Shown: positions 1 through 8,638, numbered from the stretch's first letter. The stretch is 11,343 bases of DNA from an uncultured Lachnospiraceae bacterium (GCA_934385475.1 CAKRPS010000061.1:1-11343), one strand, 5' to 3'. Notes: a model not told the origin generated them from the letters alone. Made by a program: numbers and translations.

Positions 1-234
1 ATCCGGAATGCACCGGAGAACGGAATCGTGGAGAATCAGCCGGAGATGTTCCGGTGTTATACGAAGAAGATGATGGAGGAGCTGGCTAAACGGCCGGATG
101 TGAGCCTGAAGACCACCTACGTGGATGAGGAGGGAAACCTTCGGAGCTTCACGATACCGGCAGGGCAGGCACCAGTGGAGGATGACCTGTTCTACGGCTT
201 TGTATACCTGGGAAATCGATACGGATGGGAATGA
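1..234 (+). CDS. C-terminal part of an unrecognised protein (cut by window edge)
   Basis: Reading frame +1 is open from the first base and ends at TGA 232-234, so the gene very probably starts outside the window. A GTG at 28 is in frame, but it has no convincing ribosome binding site. About 77 residues are visible. They are hydrophilic at first (a KKMMEELAKRPD stretch) and then form a short beta-rich tail with SFTIPAGQAPVEDD, YGFVYLGNRYG and a final WE. This tail reminds me of small C-terminal domains on large surface proteins of gut Clostridia (a TIPAGQ...YGPLYL-like pattern), but that is an impression from memory and not a family assignment. No function is proposed. The gene is convergent with the UPF0340 gene and shares its terminator hairpin. 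Confidence 0.55.
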   Translation: MRNAPENGIVENQPEMFRCYTKKMMEELAKRPDVSLKTTYVDEEGNLRSFTIPAGQAPVEDDLFYGFVYLGNRYGWE

Positions 235-237
235 TAG

Positions 238-269
238 AAAATGAGCAGTTGATTATTTCAACTGCTCAT
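238..269. terminator. Convergent (bidirectional) terminator hairpin
   Basis: A perfect 12-bp stem (241-252 with 258-269) encloses a 5-nt loop. On the minus strand it is followed by TTTT then CTATCA; on the plus strand by TATAATG. The U-tracts are short, so termination may be moderate. It lies between two convergent genes and can serve both. The minus-strand 5' arm encodes the last residues of the UPF0340 protein, and that gene's TAA stop lies in the loop. Confidence 0.65.
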
Positions 270-798
270 TATAATGTGCCCGTTCACCACCGATGAATTT
301 GGGGCGTACCCTTGCGGCGGTAATATGTGCCTGACCAATCGTATGGTGTTCCAGTCTTACGGGAACAGCCACCCTTTTGAGGTGCATGCCGATCAGGGTG
401 TCGCCGATATCGATACCGGCGTCTGCCTTGATTTCCTCGACAGCCACCGGCTGCTGAAAGGTATGGTAGGCGGTGGTTGCAAATGATCCACCCGCCTTGG
501 GCTGTGGAACAACGTTCACGATCTCAAGGCCGGGGACAGCGTCCGCTTCTACGATGATAGCGCGGTTTAAATGTTCACAGCACTGTGCGGCAAGATAGAT
601 ACCCTTTTCCTGCGTTACTTCATAGATGCCTGCAAAGACGGCTTCTGCGATCTCCAGATTAGAGTTGCTTCCGATCAGGTCGCCGCATACCTCGGACGAG
701 GAACAGCCTACCACAAGGATTTTTCCTTTGGAAAGAGCAGCTTTTTCACATAATTCCCTGATCACGGCAGCTGCCTGTTGTCTGATCTCTTCGTTCAT
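253..798 (-). CDS. YwlG/UPF0340 (TIGR01440) family protein, function unknown
   Basis: 181 residues, the usual length of the family that includes Bacillus subtilis YwlG. Recognisable blocks are VVGCSSSEVCGDLIGSNSN near residues 28-46, AAQCCEHLNRA, PGLEIVNVVPQPKAGGSFA and LIGMHLKRVAVPV. There is no signal peptide or membrane segment, so it should be cytoplasmic. The biochemical role of the family is not established as far as I know, and none is asserted here. The ATG overlaps the TGA of the upstream hemerythrin gene as ATGA, and only a weak purine-rich stretch precedes it, so translation is probably coupled to the upstream gene. The last codons form one arm of the terminator hairpin. Confidence 0.88.
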   Translation of the reverse strand: MNEEIRQQAAAVIRELCEKAALSKGKILVVGCSSSEVCGDLIGSNSNLEIAEAVFAGIYEVTQEKGIYLAAQCCEHLNRAIIVEADAVPGLEIVNVVPQPKAGGSFATTAYHTFQQPVAVEEIKADAGIDIGDTLIGMHLKRVAVPVRLEHHTIGQAHITAARVRPKFIGGERAHYNEQLK

Positions 799-1634
799 AT
801 TTGGATTCCCTTTTCTGTAATATAGGCACCGATCTTCTTATCTGCTCCGAGTATGTGGTTGGAAAGCCAGCTGAGTAGAAACTGGATCAGTTCCAGAAGA
901 TAAGCCTGCTGATTGTCGTCGATGTCGTCAAGCTCTGACAGATCGATCTCCACAAGCTTCTCAATAAAAGCTGAATGGGCTCGTTTCTGTGCCTCCAGAC
1001 CGGGATAGCCGATACGTGTCATCAGAGCTTCTTCATCCTGAAAATGTGAGGTTGTATATTCCCGCAGCTGCGAGAGCAGATGCATAATCTGGTCATATTT
1101 ATCGTATAGAAACTGCTCATGGATCAGATCATCGGTTTCTTTGATGATTTCAAACAGACGACGGTGCTGCTCATCAACCATTTCAATACCGGTTTTGTAT
1201 TTCTCCGTAAAGGCAAAAGGATCTTCGGATGTGTCCTGAACGGACTTGGTTTTGCCGATCATCATATCACTGCTCAGGATGTGGTGATACAGCCAGCGCA
1301 CCAGATAGCGGAGAAGCTCTTCCAGGGATTCTCTGGCAGCCTGCGCAGAGGATGCGTCTACCTGAAAATCTGCTATTTTCTGTGCAAAATCTGCATGCTC
1401 CTTTTTTTGCAGGGGCAGCTCCGGGTCCTGAATACTTTCCATGTAGGCTTCTTCATGAGCAAAATGGGTAGCGGCATAATCGGCCAGTGTTTTTAATAGA
1501 TTTTTGGAGAGCGCTGAGACGTCTTCGGTGTGCTCCAAGAGAGACATCGTTTCGTTGACAATCTGAAACAGTCGGCGGTGCCCCTCATCGATCTGATCAA
1601 TGTGAATCATGCAGTCTTCTGTAAATTCGTACAT
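795..1634 (-). CDS. Tandem (two-domain) bacteriohemerythrin
   Basis: 279 residues made of two consecutive hemerythrin four-helix domains, about residues 1-130 and 140-270; single-domain bacteriohemerythrins have about 130-140. Both keep the full set of di-iron ligands by motif. Domain 1 has H19 (DEGHRRLF), H57 and E61 (HFAHEE), H80 (KEHADF), and H118 and D123 (HILSSD). Domain 2 has H157 (DEQHRRLF), H197 and E201 (HFQDEE), H220, and H260 and D265 (HILGAD). Such proteins bind O2 reversibly at a non-heme di-iron site; roles in oxygen or iron buffering or in oxygen sensing are known for the family. No signalling or membrane domain is attached, so a cytoplasmic O2 or iron binder is the plain reading. 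A TAAGGAGG site (1643-1650) 8 nt before the ATG fixes the start. It is translationally coupled to the downstream UPF0340 gene. Confidence 0.93.
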   Translation of the reverse strand: MYEFTEDCMIHIDQIDEGHRRLFQIVNETMSLLEHTEDVSALSKNLLKTLADYAATHFAHEEAYMESIQDPELPLQKKEHADFAQKIADFQVDASSAQAARESLEELLRYLVRWLYHHILSSDMMIGKTKSVQDTSEDPFAFTEKYKTGIEMVDEQHRRLFEIIKETDDLIHEQFLYDKYDQIMHLLSQLREYTTSHFQDEEALMTRIGYPGLEAQKRAHSAFIEKLVEIDLSELDDIDDNQQAYLLELIQFLLSWLSNHILGADKKIGAYITEKGIQI

Positions 1635-1716
1635 ATCGTTCGCCTCCTTAGTATTGTAGCTCTTATTTTACTCCATTATGCCAAGAAAAGCTAGAGCAGG
1701 TATCGGATTTGCCCTA

Positions 1717-2493
1717 TCAAAGTGCTCGCAGTGCGTCCTTCATCTCCTTGACATAGGCACCGACCGGTTCTGCGGCATCTCTGCCGTATTTGGCGATCAG
1801 TTTGATGATCGCGGAGCCTACGATGGCACCGTCGGAGGCTGCTGCCATCCGGGCCGCCTGTTCGGGCGTGGAGATACCAAAACCGACAGCGCAGGGAACA
1901 GAGCTGTTCTGGCGGATCAGCGATACCATGGCATCAATATCTGTGGTGATCTCACTTCTGGTTCCGGTGACACCGAGACTGGATACGATGTAGATGAAAC
2001 CGCTGGCTTCTTTGGCGATCATAGCAATGCGGTCATGGGAGGTCGGCGCGATCAGGGAGATCAGATCGACCCCATATTTTTTGCACAGAGGATCAAACTC
2101 TGCTTTTTCTTCATAAGGAATATCCGGGAGGATCAGGCCATCGATCCCGATTTCGGAGCAGGTTTTAATGAATTTCTCCGCATCGTAGGAAAAGACTACG
2201 TTTGCATAGGTCATGAAAACCATAGGGATCGAAATCTCCTGCCGGAGTTCTCTTACCAGGTCAAATATTTTATCGGTGGTGACACCTCCTGACAGGGCAC
2301 GCACATTAGCCTCCTGGATGACAGGGCCTTCAGCGGTGGGATCGGAAAATGGAATTCCAAGCTCAATCAGATCGGCGCCTGCTCTGACAGCCGACAGTAC
2401 AATGGTCTTTGTGGTTTCCAGATCCGGGTCACCGCAGGTGATAAACGGAATGAAGGCTTTTCCGTTTGCAAAAGCATTTTTAATCTTACTCAT
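1717..2493 (-). CDS. trpA: Tryptophan synthase alpha subunit
   Basis: 258 residues, a TIM barrel that splits indole-3-glycerol phosphate into indole and glyceraldehyde-3-phosphate; indole is then channelled to TrpB. The start MSKIKNAF is chosen because GGGGAGG lies just upstream and the ATG forms an 8-nt ATGAGTAA overlap with the end of trpB. An open frame further upstream exists only because it runs antisense-free through trpB. The active-site block is [19 protein letters not shown]44 corresponds to catalytic Glu49 of the Salmonella enzyme. Its second acidic residue, Asp60, is replaced here by Glu at position 55 (codon GAA). The phosphate-binding region ([14 protein letters not shown]) is intact. 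It is the last gene of the operon; no clear terminator follows before the hemerythrin gene. Confidence 0.97.
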   Translation of the reverse strand: MSKIKNAFANGKAFIPFITCGDPDLETTKTIVLSAVRAGADLIELGIPFSDPTAEGPVIQEANVRALSGGVTTDKIFDLVRELRQEISIPMVFMTYANVVFSYDAEKFIKTCSEIGIDGLILPDIPYEEKAEFDPLCKKYGVDLISLIAPTSHDRIAMIAKEASGFIYIVSSLGVTGTRSEITTDIDAMVSLIRQNSSVPCAVGFGISTPEQAARMAAASDGAIVGSAIIKLIAKYGRDAAEPVGAYVKEMKDALRAL

Positions 2494-3676
2494 GAATATC
2501 CTCCCCTCTGTAACGAGCGATAGCAGCGCAGTCTTTATCTCCTCTGCCGGAAATGGTGATGACGATGTTCTGATCCGGGCGGAGTGTAGCAGCATATTTG
2601 CGGGCATAGGCAACCGCGTGGGCGCTTTCGATGGCCGGAATGATACCCTCTGTTCTGGAGAGATACTCAAAGGCTTCGACCGCTTCTTCGTCTGTGACTG
2701 CTACATACTGTGCGCGGCCGGTATCATGCAGCCATGCGTGTTCCGGACCGATGCCGGGATAATCAAGACCGGCGGAGATTGAGTAGACAGGAGCAATCTG
2801 TCCGTATTTATCCTGACAGAAGTAGGACTTCATGCCGTGGAAAATACCGGGGCGTCCGGTGTTGATGGTGGCAGCTGTCTCAAAGGTATCTATGCCGCGT
2901 CCGGCAGCCTCACAACCGATCAGGGCGACCTCTTTGTCTTCAATGAAATGATAGAAGGTTCCCATGGCATTGCTTCCCCCGCCGACACAGGCAATCACAG
3001 CATCCGGCAGTTTTCCTTCTTTTTCCAGCATCTGTGCTTTGATCTCACGGGAGATTACAGACTGGAAATCACGCACGATTGTCGGGAAGGGGTGAGGTCC
3101 CATGACGGAACCGAGACAGTAGTGTGTGTCATCGATCCGGCCGGTCCATTCCCGCATGGCTTCCGAGACAGCATCCTTGAGGGTAGCAGTTCCGGTCTTG
3201 ACAGGGATGACCTCTGAGCCGAGAAGTCTCATACGATAAACGTTTAGTGCCTGACGTCTGGTATCTTCCTCGCCCATGAAAACAACACATTCCATGCCGA
3301 GCAGAGCGGCGGCGGTTGCGGTGGCAACTCCGTGCTGACCGGCTCCGGTTTCGGCGATCAGCCTTGTCTTGCCCATCTTTTTGGCGAGAAGTGCCTGTCC
3401 GAGCACGTTGTTGATCTTGTGGGAACCGGTATGGTTCAGATCTTCCCTTTTCAGATAAATTTTGGCACCGCCCAGATCTTTGGTCATTTTCTCTGCATAA
3501 TACAGACGGCTGGGCCTTCCGGCATACTCATTGAAAAGAGTGGTAAGTTCCTGATTAAACTGTGGATCGTTTTTGTAATGGTTGTAGGCTTCTTCCAGTT
3601 CGATGACGGCATTCATCAGTGTTTCGGGGATGTATTGACCGCCATGGACTCCGAAGCGTCCTTTTGATTGTGACAT
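2486..3676 (-). CDS. trpB: Tryptophan synthase beta subunit
   Basis: 396 residues, the usual length of the TrpB1 class. This PLP enzyme condenses indole with L-serine to give L-tryptophan, in an alpha2-beta2 complex with TrpA. The PLP lysine is K87 in HTGSHKINN, the catalytic glutamate is E109 in AETGAGQHG, and the phosphate-binding loop is [10 protein letters not shown]. All match the canonical positions. The ATG follows AAGGAGG (about 3683-3689). It lies 40 nt after trpF and overlaps trpA by 8 nt, consistent with stoichiometric synthesis of the two subunits. Confidence 0.98.
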   Translation of the reverse strand: MSQSKGRFGVHGGQYIPETLMNAVIELEEAYNHYKNDPQFNQELTTLFNEYAGRPSRLYYAEKMTKDLGGAKIYLKREDLNHTGSHKINNVLGQALLAKKMGKTRLIAETGAGQHGVATATAAALLGMECVVFMGEEDTRRQALNVYRMRLLGSEVIPVKTGTATLKDAVSEAMREWTGRIDDTHYCLGSVMGPHPFPTIVRDFQSVISREIKAQMLEKEGKLPDAVIACVGGGSNAMGTFYHFIEDKEVALIGCEAAGRGIDTFETAATINTGRPGIFHGMKSYFCQDKYGQIAPVYSISAGLDYPGIGPEHAWLHDTGRAQYVAVTDEEAVEAFEYLSRTEGIIPAIESAHAVAYARKYAATLRPDQNIVITISGRGDKDCAAIARYRGEDIHE

Positions 3677-3716
3677 AGGTTACCTCCTTGGTAATGTGAT
3701 AGGGTATTGTATCCTG

Positions 3717-4319
3717 TTAGGATTTTCGCACTGCCTGTACAAATGCCTGCATTTTTTGCAGATCCTTGTGACCGTCCGACTCGACACCGGAGCTTACATC
3801 CACGGCATAAGGATGCAGGCGTGTGATGGCATCAGCCACGTTGCAGGGATTCATTCCTCCTGCGAGGAAAAAGGGTCTCTCGATCTGACCGAGCAGCGAC
3901 CAGTCAAAGCTCTGGCCCGTGCCGCCTTTTCCGTTGTCAAACAGCAGATAGTCGGCTTTTGATGCAAGCGCCGTGTCCACATCCTTTGCAGCCCGGATCG
4001 AGAATGCTTTGATCACGGGAAAAGGGCAGCTTTTTTTCAGAGCCTTTATATAGGAGTCCGGCTCATTTCCGTGAAGCTGTATCACGGTGAAAAGCTCCTG
4101 CCGGGCAAGTGTGAGCACCTCTTCTATCGGTGCGTCGAGAAAGACACCGACGGATAAGATATGGGGGTGAAGCTGTCTTCGAAGTTCTCTTGCAGTCTGC
4201 GGTGTGATATACCGGGTTCTTCCTGGTACAAAGATGAAGCCGGCATAATCAGGGCTGACCTGATTGACATAGGAGATATCTTCGGGAGTGCGCAGACCAC
4301 AGATCTTTATTTTACTCAT
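3717..4319 (-). CDS. trpF: Phosphoribosylanthranilate isomerase
   Basis: 200 residues, a TIM barrel that performs the Amadori rearrangement of N-(5'-phosphoribosyl)anthranilate to CdRP. The general base Cys7 lies in KICGL and the general acid Asp128 in LLFDNGKGGTG. FLAGGMNP and VDVSSGVE are the C-terminal phosphate-binding signatures. The start MSKIKICG is preferred over an upstream in-frame ATG because it aligns with the family N-terminus. It also forms an 8-nt ATGAGTAA overlap with the trpC stop. trpF is a separate gene here, not fused to trpC. Confidence 0.96.
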   Translation of the reverse strand: MSKIKICGLRTPEDISYVNQVSPDYAGFIFVPGRTRYITPQTARELRRQLHPHILSVGVFLDAPIEEVLTLARQELFTVIQLHGNEPDSYIKALKKSCPFPVIKAFSIRAAKDVDTALASKADYLLFDNGKGGTGQSFDWSLLGQIERPFFLAGGMNPCNVADAITRLHPYAVDVSSGVESDGHKDLQKMQAFVQAVRKS

Positions 4320-5154
4320 TTTCAGCCTCATTTCTACGCGCGTACTCTGTACATGTTGAGCCTGTGTCCGCGCTTCCCTGCAGCTCACGGAGCATGCGTT
4401 TTTTATCCGGTGCCCGCATCAGGGTTTCTCCGATCAGAATAGCATCGACATGAGCCTGCTCCAGAGCGGCGACATCCGCCCGGGTCTTGATTCCGCTTTC
4501 CGCGACGAAGAGAACCTCCGGCGGGACAAGGGAGCGAAGCTTTCCGCTGTTGCCAATGTCCACCGTAAAGTTCTTGAGGTTACGGTTGTTGATGCCGATG
4601 ATCCGTGCTCCGGCCGAAAGGGCGGAGGCAATCTCTGCTTCATCGTGGGCTTCCACCAGAGCGGAAAGTCCGAGTTCGTCGCTGAGAGACAGATAGCGGC
4701 GGAGCGTGTCGGTATCCAGCAGGGCGCAGATGAGGAGCACAGCGCTTGCACCGAGCAGCTTGGCTTCATAGATCATGTACTCATCTATGGTGAAGTCTTT
4801 GCGGATGCAGGGGATGGACACGGCCTGTGTTATCTCCTGAAGATAGCTGTCCTGTCCGAGAAACCATTTTGGCTCTGTCAGAACGGAGATACAGGCAGCG
4901 CCGGCATCTTCGTATTCTTTGGCAATTTGGACATAGGGAAAATCTTCGGCGATCAGCCCCTTTGAGGGAGATGCCTTTTTGCACTCACAGATGAAGCGGA
5001 TGCCGTCCTGTGCAAGCGTTTCTTCAAAGGGAAAGCCTGTGGCGCAGTTCATGGCAAGTGCCCTCTGGCGAAGTGTTTCGGTGGAAACGGCTGCTTTGGC
5101 GCGTGCAATGCGTTCTCTGGTATACTGTGCTATGGTGTTTAGAATATCTGACAT
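4312..5154 (-). CDS. trpC: Indole-3-glycerol phosphate synthase
   Basis: 280 residues, closing the indole ring from CdRP. Catalytic residues by motif are E57 and K59 in CECKKASPSKG, K119 in RKDF, E168 in LVEAH, N189 in IGINNRNL, and E219 with S220 in VAESGI. The start MSDILNTIAQ matches where the family begins and has AGAGG about 5 nt upstream. The frame stays open into trpD, but the extra 43 residues have no family counterpart. The C-terminus carries a tail of about 20 residues (ADTGSTCTEYARRNEAENE) beyond the barrel. There is an 82-nt gap to trpD, the largest within the operon, and an 8-nt overlap with trpF. Confidence 0.96.
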   Translation of the reverse strand: MSDILNTIAQYTRERIARAKAAVSTETLRQRALAMNCATGFPFEETLAQDGIRFICECKKASPSKGLIAEDFPYVQIAKEYEDAGAACISVLTEPKWFLGQDSYLQEITQAVSIPCIRKDFTIDEYMIYEAKLLGASAVLLICALLDTDTLRRYLSLSDELGLSALVEAHDEAEIASALSAGARIIGINNRNLKNFTVDIGNSGKLRSLVPPEVLFVAESGIKTRADVAALEQAHVDAILIGETLMRAPDKKRMLRELQGSADTGSTCTEYARRNEAENE

Positions 5155-5236
5155 AAAACCTCTATTCCGCAGACGCTTTGCGTGAAAATCTTCTATGGCA
5201 TCTGCAACATAAATATCGTTTGAAAAGGAATCCGTA

Positions 5237-6250
5237 TCACTTGCTGAAAGTGATAAAGTTATCCAGAGTTTTGAGGGCAGCACCGGAATCGATCAGCTCT
5301 CCGGCAAGACGGATGCCGTCTGCCATGGATGCAGCTTTTCCGGCAATATAAAGGGCAGCGCCTGCGTTTAATAAGACAGCGGTGTGTTTAGGACCTTTTT
5401 CACCCTTTAATATGGAAGTAGTGATGGCTGCGTTTTCTTCAGGAGTTCCGCCGACAAGGTCCTCTTTGGTGCAACGTTCCAGACCGAAGTCTTCTGGACA
5501 GATCGTGCAGGTTTTGTAGCTGCCATCTGAAAATTCACAGAGATAGGTAGAATCGCTGGCGGAAATTTCGTCCAGCTTATCTTCTCCGTAGACAACCATA
5601 CCACGTTTGACACCAAGACTTGTGAGCACTCTGGCAAGTGGCTCGACAAGGGAACGGTCATAAACGCCCAGAAGCTGATACGTGGGGGAAGCGGGATTGG
5701 TCAGTGGTCCTAAAATATTGAATACGGTACGGATTCCAAGCTCCTTACGGATGGCTCCCACGTATTTCATGGAGGTGTGATACTTCTGTGCGAAGAAGAA
5801 GCAGATTCCGGCTTTGTTAAGCAGCTCTACACACTTTTCCGGGGATTCATCGATGTTGACACCGAGGGCTTCGAGACAGTCTGCGGTTCCGCATTTTGAA
5901 GATGCGGCGCGGTTTCCGTGCTTTGCAATTTTCACACCTCCGGCAGCGGCAACTAAAGCGGAGGTGGTGGAAATATTAAAGCTGTGAGCACCATCACCGC
6001 CGGTTCCTACGATCTCCATAACGTCCATACCGGGAGTTACCTTGGTTGCGTGATCCCGCATGGCAGCGGCGCAGCCTGCAATTTCATCCGTGGTTTCCGC
6101 CTTGGTGCTCTTGGTAGAGAGGGCGGCAAGAAAAGCAGCGTTCTGCGTGGGGGTTGTCTCCCCGCCCATGATTTCATTCATGACATCGTAGGCTTCCTGA
6201 TAGGTCAGATCCTGTTTGTCTACAATTTTTACAATGGCTTCTTTAATCAT
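5237..6250 (-). CDS. trpD: Anthranilate phosphoribosyltransferase
   Basis: 337 residues, a type IV phosphoribosyltransferase fold that joins anthranilate to PRPP. The PRPP-binding loop EIVGTGGDG, followed by [30 protein letters not shown], and the [10 protein letters not shown] segment are diagnostic. It is not fused to the glutaminase domain as in enteric bacteria; TrpG is a separate gene just upstream. AAGGAGG lies inside the trpG 3' end, and the ATG overlaps the trpG stop as ATGATTAA (8 nt), implying coupled translation. Confidence 0.97.
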   Translation of the reverse strand: MIKEAIVKIVDKQDLTYQEAYDVMNEIMGGETTPTQNAAFLAALSTKSTKAETTDEIAGCAAAMRDHATKVTPGMDVMEIVGTGGDGAHSFNISTTSALVAAAGGVKIAKHGNRAASSKCGTADCLEALGVNIDESPEKCVELLNKAGICFFFAQKYHTSMKYVGAIRKELGIRTVFNILGPLTNPASPTYQLLGVYDRSLVEPLARVLTSLGVKRGMVVYGEDKLDEISASDSTYLCEFSDGSYKTCTICPEDFGLERCTKEDLVGGTPEENAAITTSILKGEKGPKHTAVLLNAGAALYIAGKAASMADGIRLAGELIDSGAALKTLDNFITFSK

Positions 6251-6839
6251 TTTGATGTCCTCCTTTATGTGTGTTTATTTCCAGAAAGTTCCGTATGATG
6301 GTTTCACCGTCCGGTGTCAGGATGGATTCCGGATGAAACTGGAGTCCGAAGACCGGATAGGTTTTGTGTGCGACTGCCATTACTTCACCGTCTTGTGTCT
6401 GTGCAGTGATGGCCAGCTCAGCGGGCAGTGTGTCGGCAGCAAGTGCCAGTGAGTGATACCGGGCTACCGGAATCTCTCCGGGAAGTGTCCGGAAGAGAGG
6501 GCAGGAATCTGACAGAGATGTCAGGGATTGCTTGCCATGCATCAGCTCTTTGGCGTAGGTGATCGTGCCGCCGTAGGCATGGCAGATAGCCTGATGTCCC
6601 AGACAAACGCCCAGAATCGGGAACTGGCTGCCGAGCCTGCGGACAACATCCACACATACTCCGGCATCTTCCGGTCTGCCGGGACCGGGAGAGAGGATGA
6701 TTGCCTTCGGGGAAAGGGCGGCAATCTCTTCGACGGTCATAGCATCATTGCGGATCACGCGGATGTCCGGGTCGATCGAACCGATGAGCTGATACAGGTT
6801 GTAGGAAAAACTGTCGTAATTGTCAATCAGCAGAATCAT
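6243..6839 (-). CDS. trpG: Anthranilate synthase glutaminase subunit
   Basis: 198 residues, a class I glutamine amidotransferase that supplies ammonia to TrpE. The catalytic triad is visible: C79 in GVCLGHQ, and H169 and E171 in LQFHPES. The oxyanion loop [12 protein letters not shown] is also present. The start [14 protein letters not shown] is the standard N-terminus; a longer open frame upstream lies inside trpE. The ATG overlaps the trpE stop as ATGA, with a purine-rich site in the end of trpE. The family can also serve folate synthesis (PabA), but the operon position makes the tryptophan role primary here. Confidence 0.96.
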   Translation of the reverse strand: MILLIDNYDSFSYNLYQLIGSIDPDIRVIRNDAMTVEEIAALSPKAIILSPGPGRPEDAGVCVDVVRRLGSQFPILGVCLGHQAICHAYGGTITYAKELMHGKQSLTSLSDSCPLFRTLPGEIPVARYHSLALAADTLPAELAITAQTQDGEVMAVAHKTYPVFGLQFHPESILTPDGETIIRNFLEINTHKGGHQND

Positions 6840-8299
6840 GAATCTACCTCCTTTGCCATTTGCAACGCCCTGATGACAGCGGCTGCCTTGTTGATACACT
6901 CCTGATATTCTTTTTCGGGAACGGAGTCAGCTACGATACCGGCACCGCTGCGGACAAAGACTTTGCCGCCCTTCTTGTAGGCGATGCGGATGGCGATACA
7001 GGTGTCCAGGTTTCCGGTGAAATCCAGATAGCCGATAGCACCTCCGTAAATGCCGCGCTTGTTGTTCTCCAGATCATTGATGAGCTGACAGGCTTTGATC
7101 TTGGGGGCACCGGAAAGGGTTCCTGCCGGAAGAATCGCATCCACCGCGTCCAGTGCGTCTTTTTCTTCCAGAATCTCGCCGCGGACGGTAGAACCAATGT
7201 GCATGACGTGGGAAAAGCGCTCTATGCTGAGATATTTTTCAACCGCCACGGAGCCGAACCGGCTGATCTTGCCAATGTCGTTGCGGCCAAGATCTACGAG
7301 CATATTGTGTTCGGCGAGTTCCTTTGGATCGGCAAGTAGTTCTTTTTCCAGATGCTGATCTTCCTCGGGAGTCTTGCCACGGGGGCGGGTTCCTGCCAGC
7401 GGAAAGGTGTGCAGAACGCCGTTCTCAAGCTTGACCAGTGTTTCCGGGGAAGCACCGGCCACTTCCATATCGCTGCTGGAGAAGTAGAACATGTAAGGGG
7501 AGGGGTTCAACGTGCGCAGGAGCCGGTAGGTGTTCAACAGGCTTCCGCTGAATTCCGCTTCCAGCCGGTTGGAAAGTACGATCTGGAAGATATCACCCTC
7601 TTTGATATGGTGCTTTGCCTTTTCCACCATTTCGCAGTATTCCTTTTCCTGAAAAAGAGGCTTGAAATCGGTGAGGCAGTGCCCGGGCTGCGCTTTTGCC
7701 GCCTGTCCGTTCCTGATCAGGTCAGCCATCTGTTGCAGCTTGAGCAGTCCGTTATTGTATTCCGCATCCAGGTGATCCAGACTGATGTTAACGATCAGAA
7801 TGATCTTCTGGCGGTAGTTGTCAAAGGCAATCACCTTGTCGAACAGCATCAGGTCAACATCCTTGAATCCCTCGGTGTCCACGGCGTCCAGATGAAGAGA
7901 GGGTTCTGCATATTTCAGATAATCATAGGAGAAATAACCAACCAGCCCGCCGGTGAAGGAGGGAAGGTAGTTAAAGCGGGGACTCTTGTGCTCCTGCAGG
8001 ATCTGACGGATAAAGTGTCCCGGATCTTTGGTATCGAAGGAGAGTGCCCCGGCTTTCATATGACCATTCTGACAGGTGATCTCCAGGCTGGGATCATAGC
8101 CGAGAAAGGTGTACCGGCCCCACTCCTCATTGTCTGAAATGGATTCCAGAAGATAGCAGTGACTGGATACGTTCTGTAAGATCTTTAGCACTTCGATAGG
8201 AGTCTTGATATCGGATAGGATTTCCATACTGAGCGGTACGGTCTTGTATTGTCCGCTTTCTTTAAGCTGTTGCAGTTCTTTACGTTCGGGTCTGATCAT
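6836..8299 (-). CDS. trpE: Anthranilate synthase component I
   Basis: 487 residues, converting chorismate plus ammonia to anthranilate; the first committed step. The N-terminal domain contains LLES at residues 50-53 followed by RYTFLGYDP, which matches the tryptophan-binding feedback site of known TrpE proteins, so allosteric inhibition by Trp is expected. The C-terminal chorismate-binding domain has GDIFQIVLSNR, the PLAGTRPRGKTPEED block, AEHNMLVDLGRNDIGK, LPAGTLSGAPK and the terminal RSGAGIVADSVPEKEY signature. AAGGAGG sits 6-7 nt upstream of the ATG. It is the first gene after the T-box leader. Confidence 0.97.
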   Translation of the reverse strand: MIRPERKELQQLKESGQYKTVPLSMEILSDIKTPIEVLKILQNVSSHCYLLESISDNEEWGRYTFLGYDPSLEITCQNGHMKAGALSFDTKDPGHFIRQILQEHKSPRFNYLPSFTGGLVGYFSYDYLKYAEPSLHLDAVDTEGFKDVDLMLFDKVIAFDNYRQKIILIVNISLDHLDAEYNNGLLKLQQMADLIRNGQAAKAQPGHCLTDFKPLFQEKEYCEMVEKAKHHIKEGDIFQIVLSNRLEAEFSGSLLNTYRLLRTLNPSPYMFYFSSSDMEVAGASPETLVKLENGVLHTFPLAGTRPRGKTPEEDQHLEKELLADPKELAEHNMLVDLGRNDIGKISRFGSVAVEKYLSIERFSHVMHIGSTVRGEILEEKDALDAVDAILPAGTLSGAPKIKACQLINDLENNKRGIYGGAIGYLDFTGNLDTCIAIRIAYKKGGKVFVRSGAGIVADSVPEKEYQECINKAAAVIRALQMAKEVDS

Positions 8300-8323
8300 A
8301 GCGTCCTCCTTGGCCTGTTAAAT

Positions 8324-8361
8324 AAAAAAAGTCCTTGACAGAATTAGATTCTGTCAAGGAC
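8324..8361 (-). terminator. T-box attenuator terminator upstream of trpE
   Basis: A perfect 14-bp stem (8331-8344 with 8348-8361, 3-nt loop) is followed on the minus strand by seven Ts (8330-8324), a classic intrinsic terminator. Its 5' arm includes the GTCCTT segment whose CCTT can instead pair with AAGG of the T-box motif, giving the mutually exclusive antiterminator. Confidence 0.93.
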
Positions 8362-8603
8362 GAATAAACGATTATCCGCGGTGCCACCTTGTTTTACAGC
8401 CTCGCTGTACACTTATCAGGATACCAACATATCCCCGGCAACTGACGTATGCCCCACGTCGCAGAATACTCGGTTTCCCTTTGACTGCGCCCTCTGCGGT
8501 CCATTTGATAATCTGTTTTCCACCCGATCTCAGCATTCCGGGCTCTCTGTAGGGGCATAATTACCTTTATCTCCGCATCAACGGTTTGTGCTTTGTTAAA
8601 TTT
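8324..8603 (-). promoter_or_regulatory. Tryptophan-responsive T-box leader of the trp operon
   Basis: The minus strand carries the T-box hallmark AAGGTGGCACCGCGG (8390-8376) just before a terminator. Reading downstream from the promoter come AGAGAG and the GCTGAGA region of Stem I. Next is the specifier triplet TGG at 8503-8501 in the context AAATGGACC, then Stem II-type sequences, and the Stem III hairpin TACAGC-GAG-GCTGTA (8409-8395). TGG pairs with the anticodon of tRNA-Trp. In this class, uncharged tRNA binding stabilises the antiterminator, so trp transcription rises when tryptophan is short. The terminator/antiterminator exchange is visible in the sequence; the specifier choice is by position and by the downstream genes. 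Confidence 0.95.
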
Positions 8604-8609
8604 GTTTTT

Positions 8610-8638
8610 ATATTACTGCCGGTGTGGCGGGTTGTCAA
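8610..8638 (-). promoter_or_regulatory. Putative sigma-A promoter of the trp operon
   Basis: On the minus strand a consensus TTGACA (8638-8633) stands 17 bp before TAATAT (8615-8610). Transcription would start near 8603, placing the whole T-box leader in the transcript. The -35 is perfect; the -10 is only a partial match. Confidence 0.6.

Noticed and set aside
1717..2670. Longer trpA start inside trpB
   Set aside because: The extra residues are a frame-shifted reading of trpB; MSKIK with the 8-nt overlap is the standard start.
3332..3667. Long antisense ORFs across the trp genes, such as the one opposite trpB
   Set aside because: They lie fully opposite conserved enzymes and show no motifs or ribosome binding sites; they arise from codon bias.
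4312..5283. Longer trpC start about 43 residues upstream, overlapping trpD
   Set aside because: The added residues have no family counterpart and no good ribosome binding site; MSDILNTI matches the family start and has AGAGG upstream.
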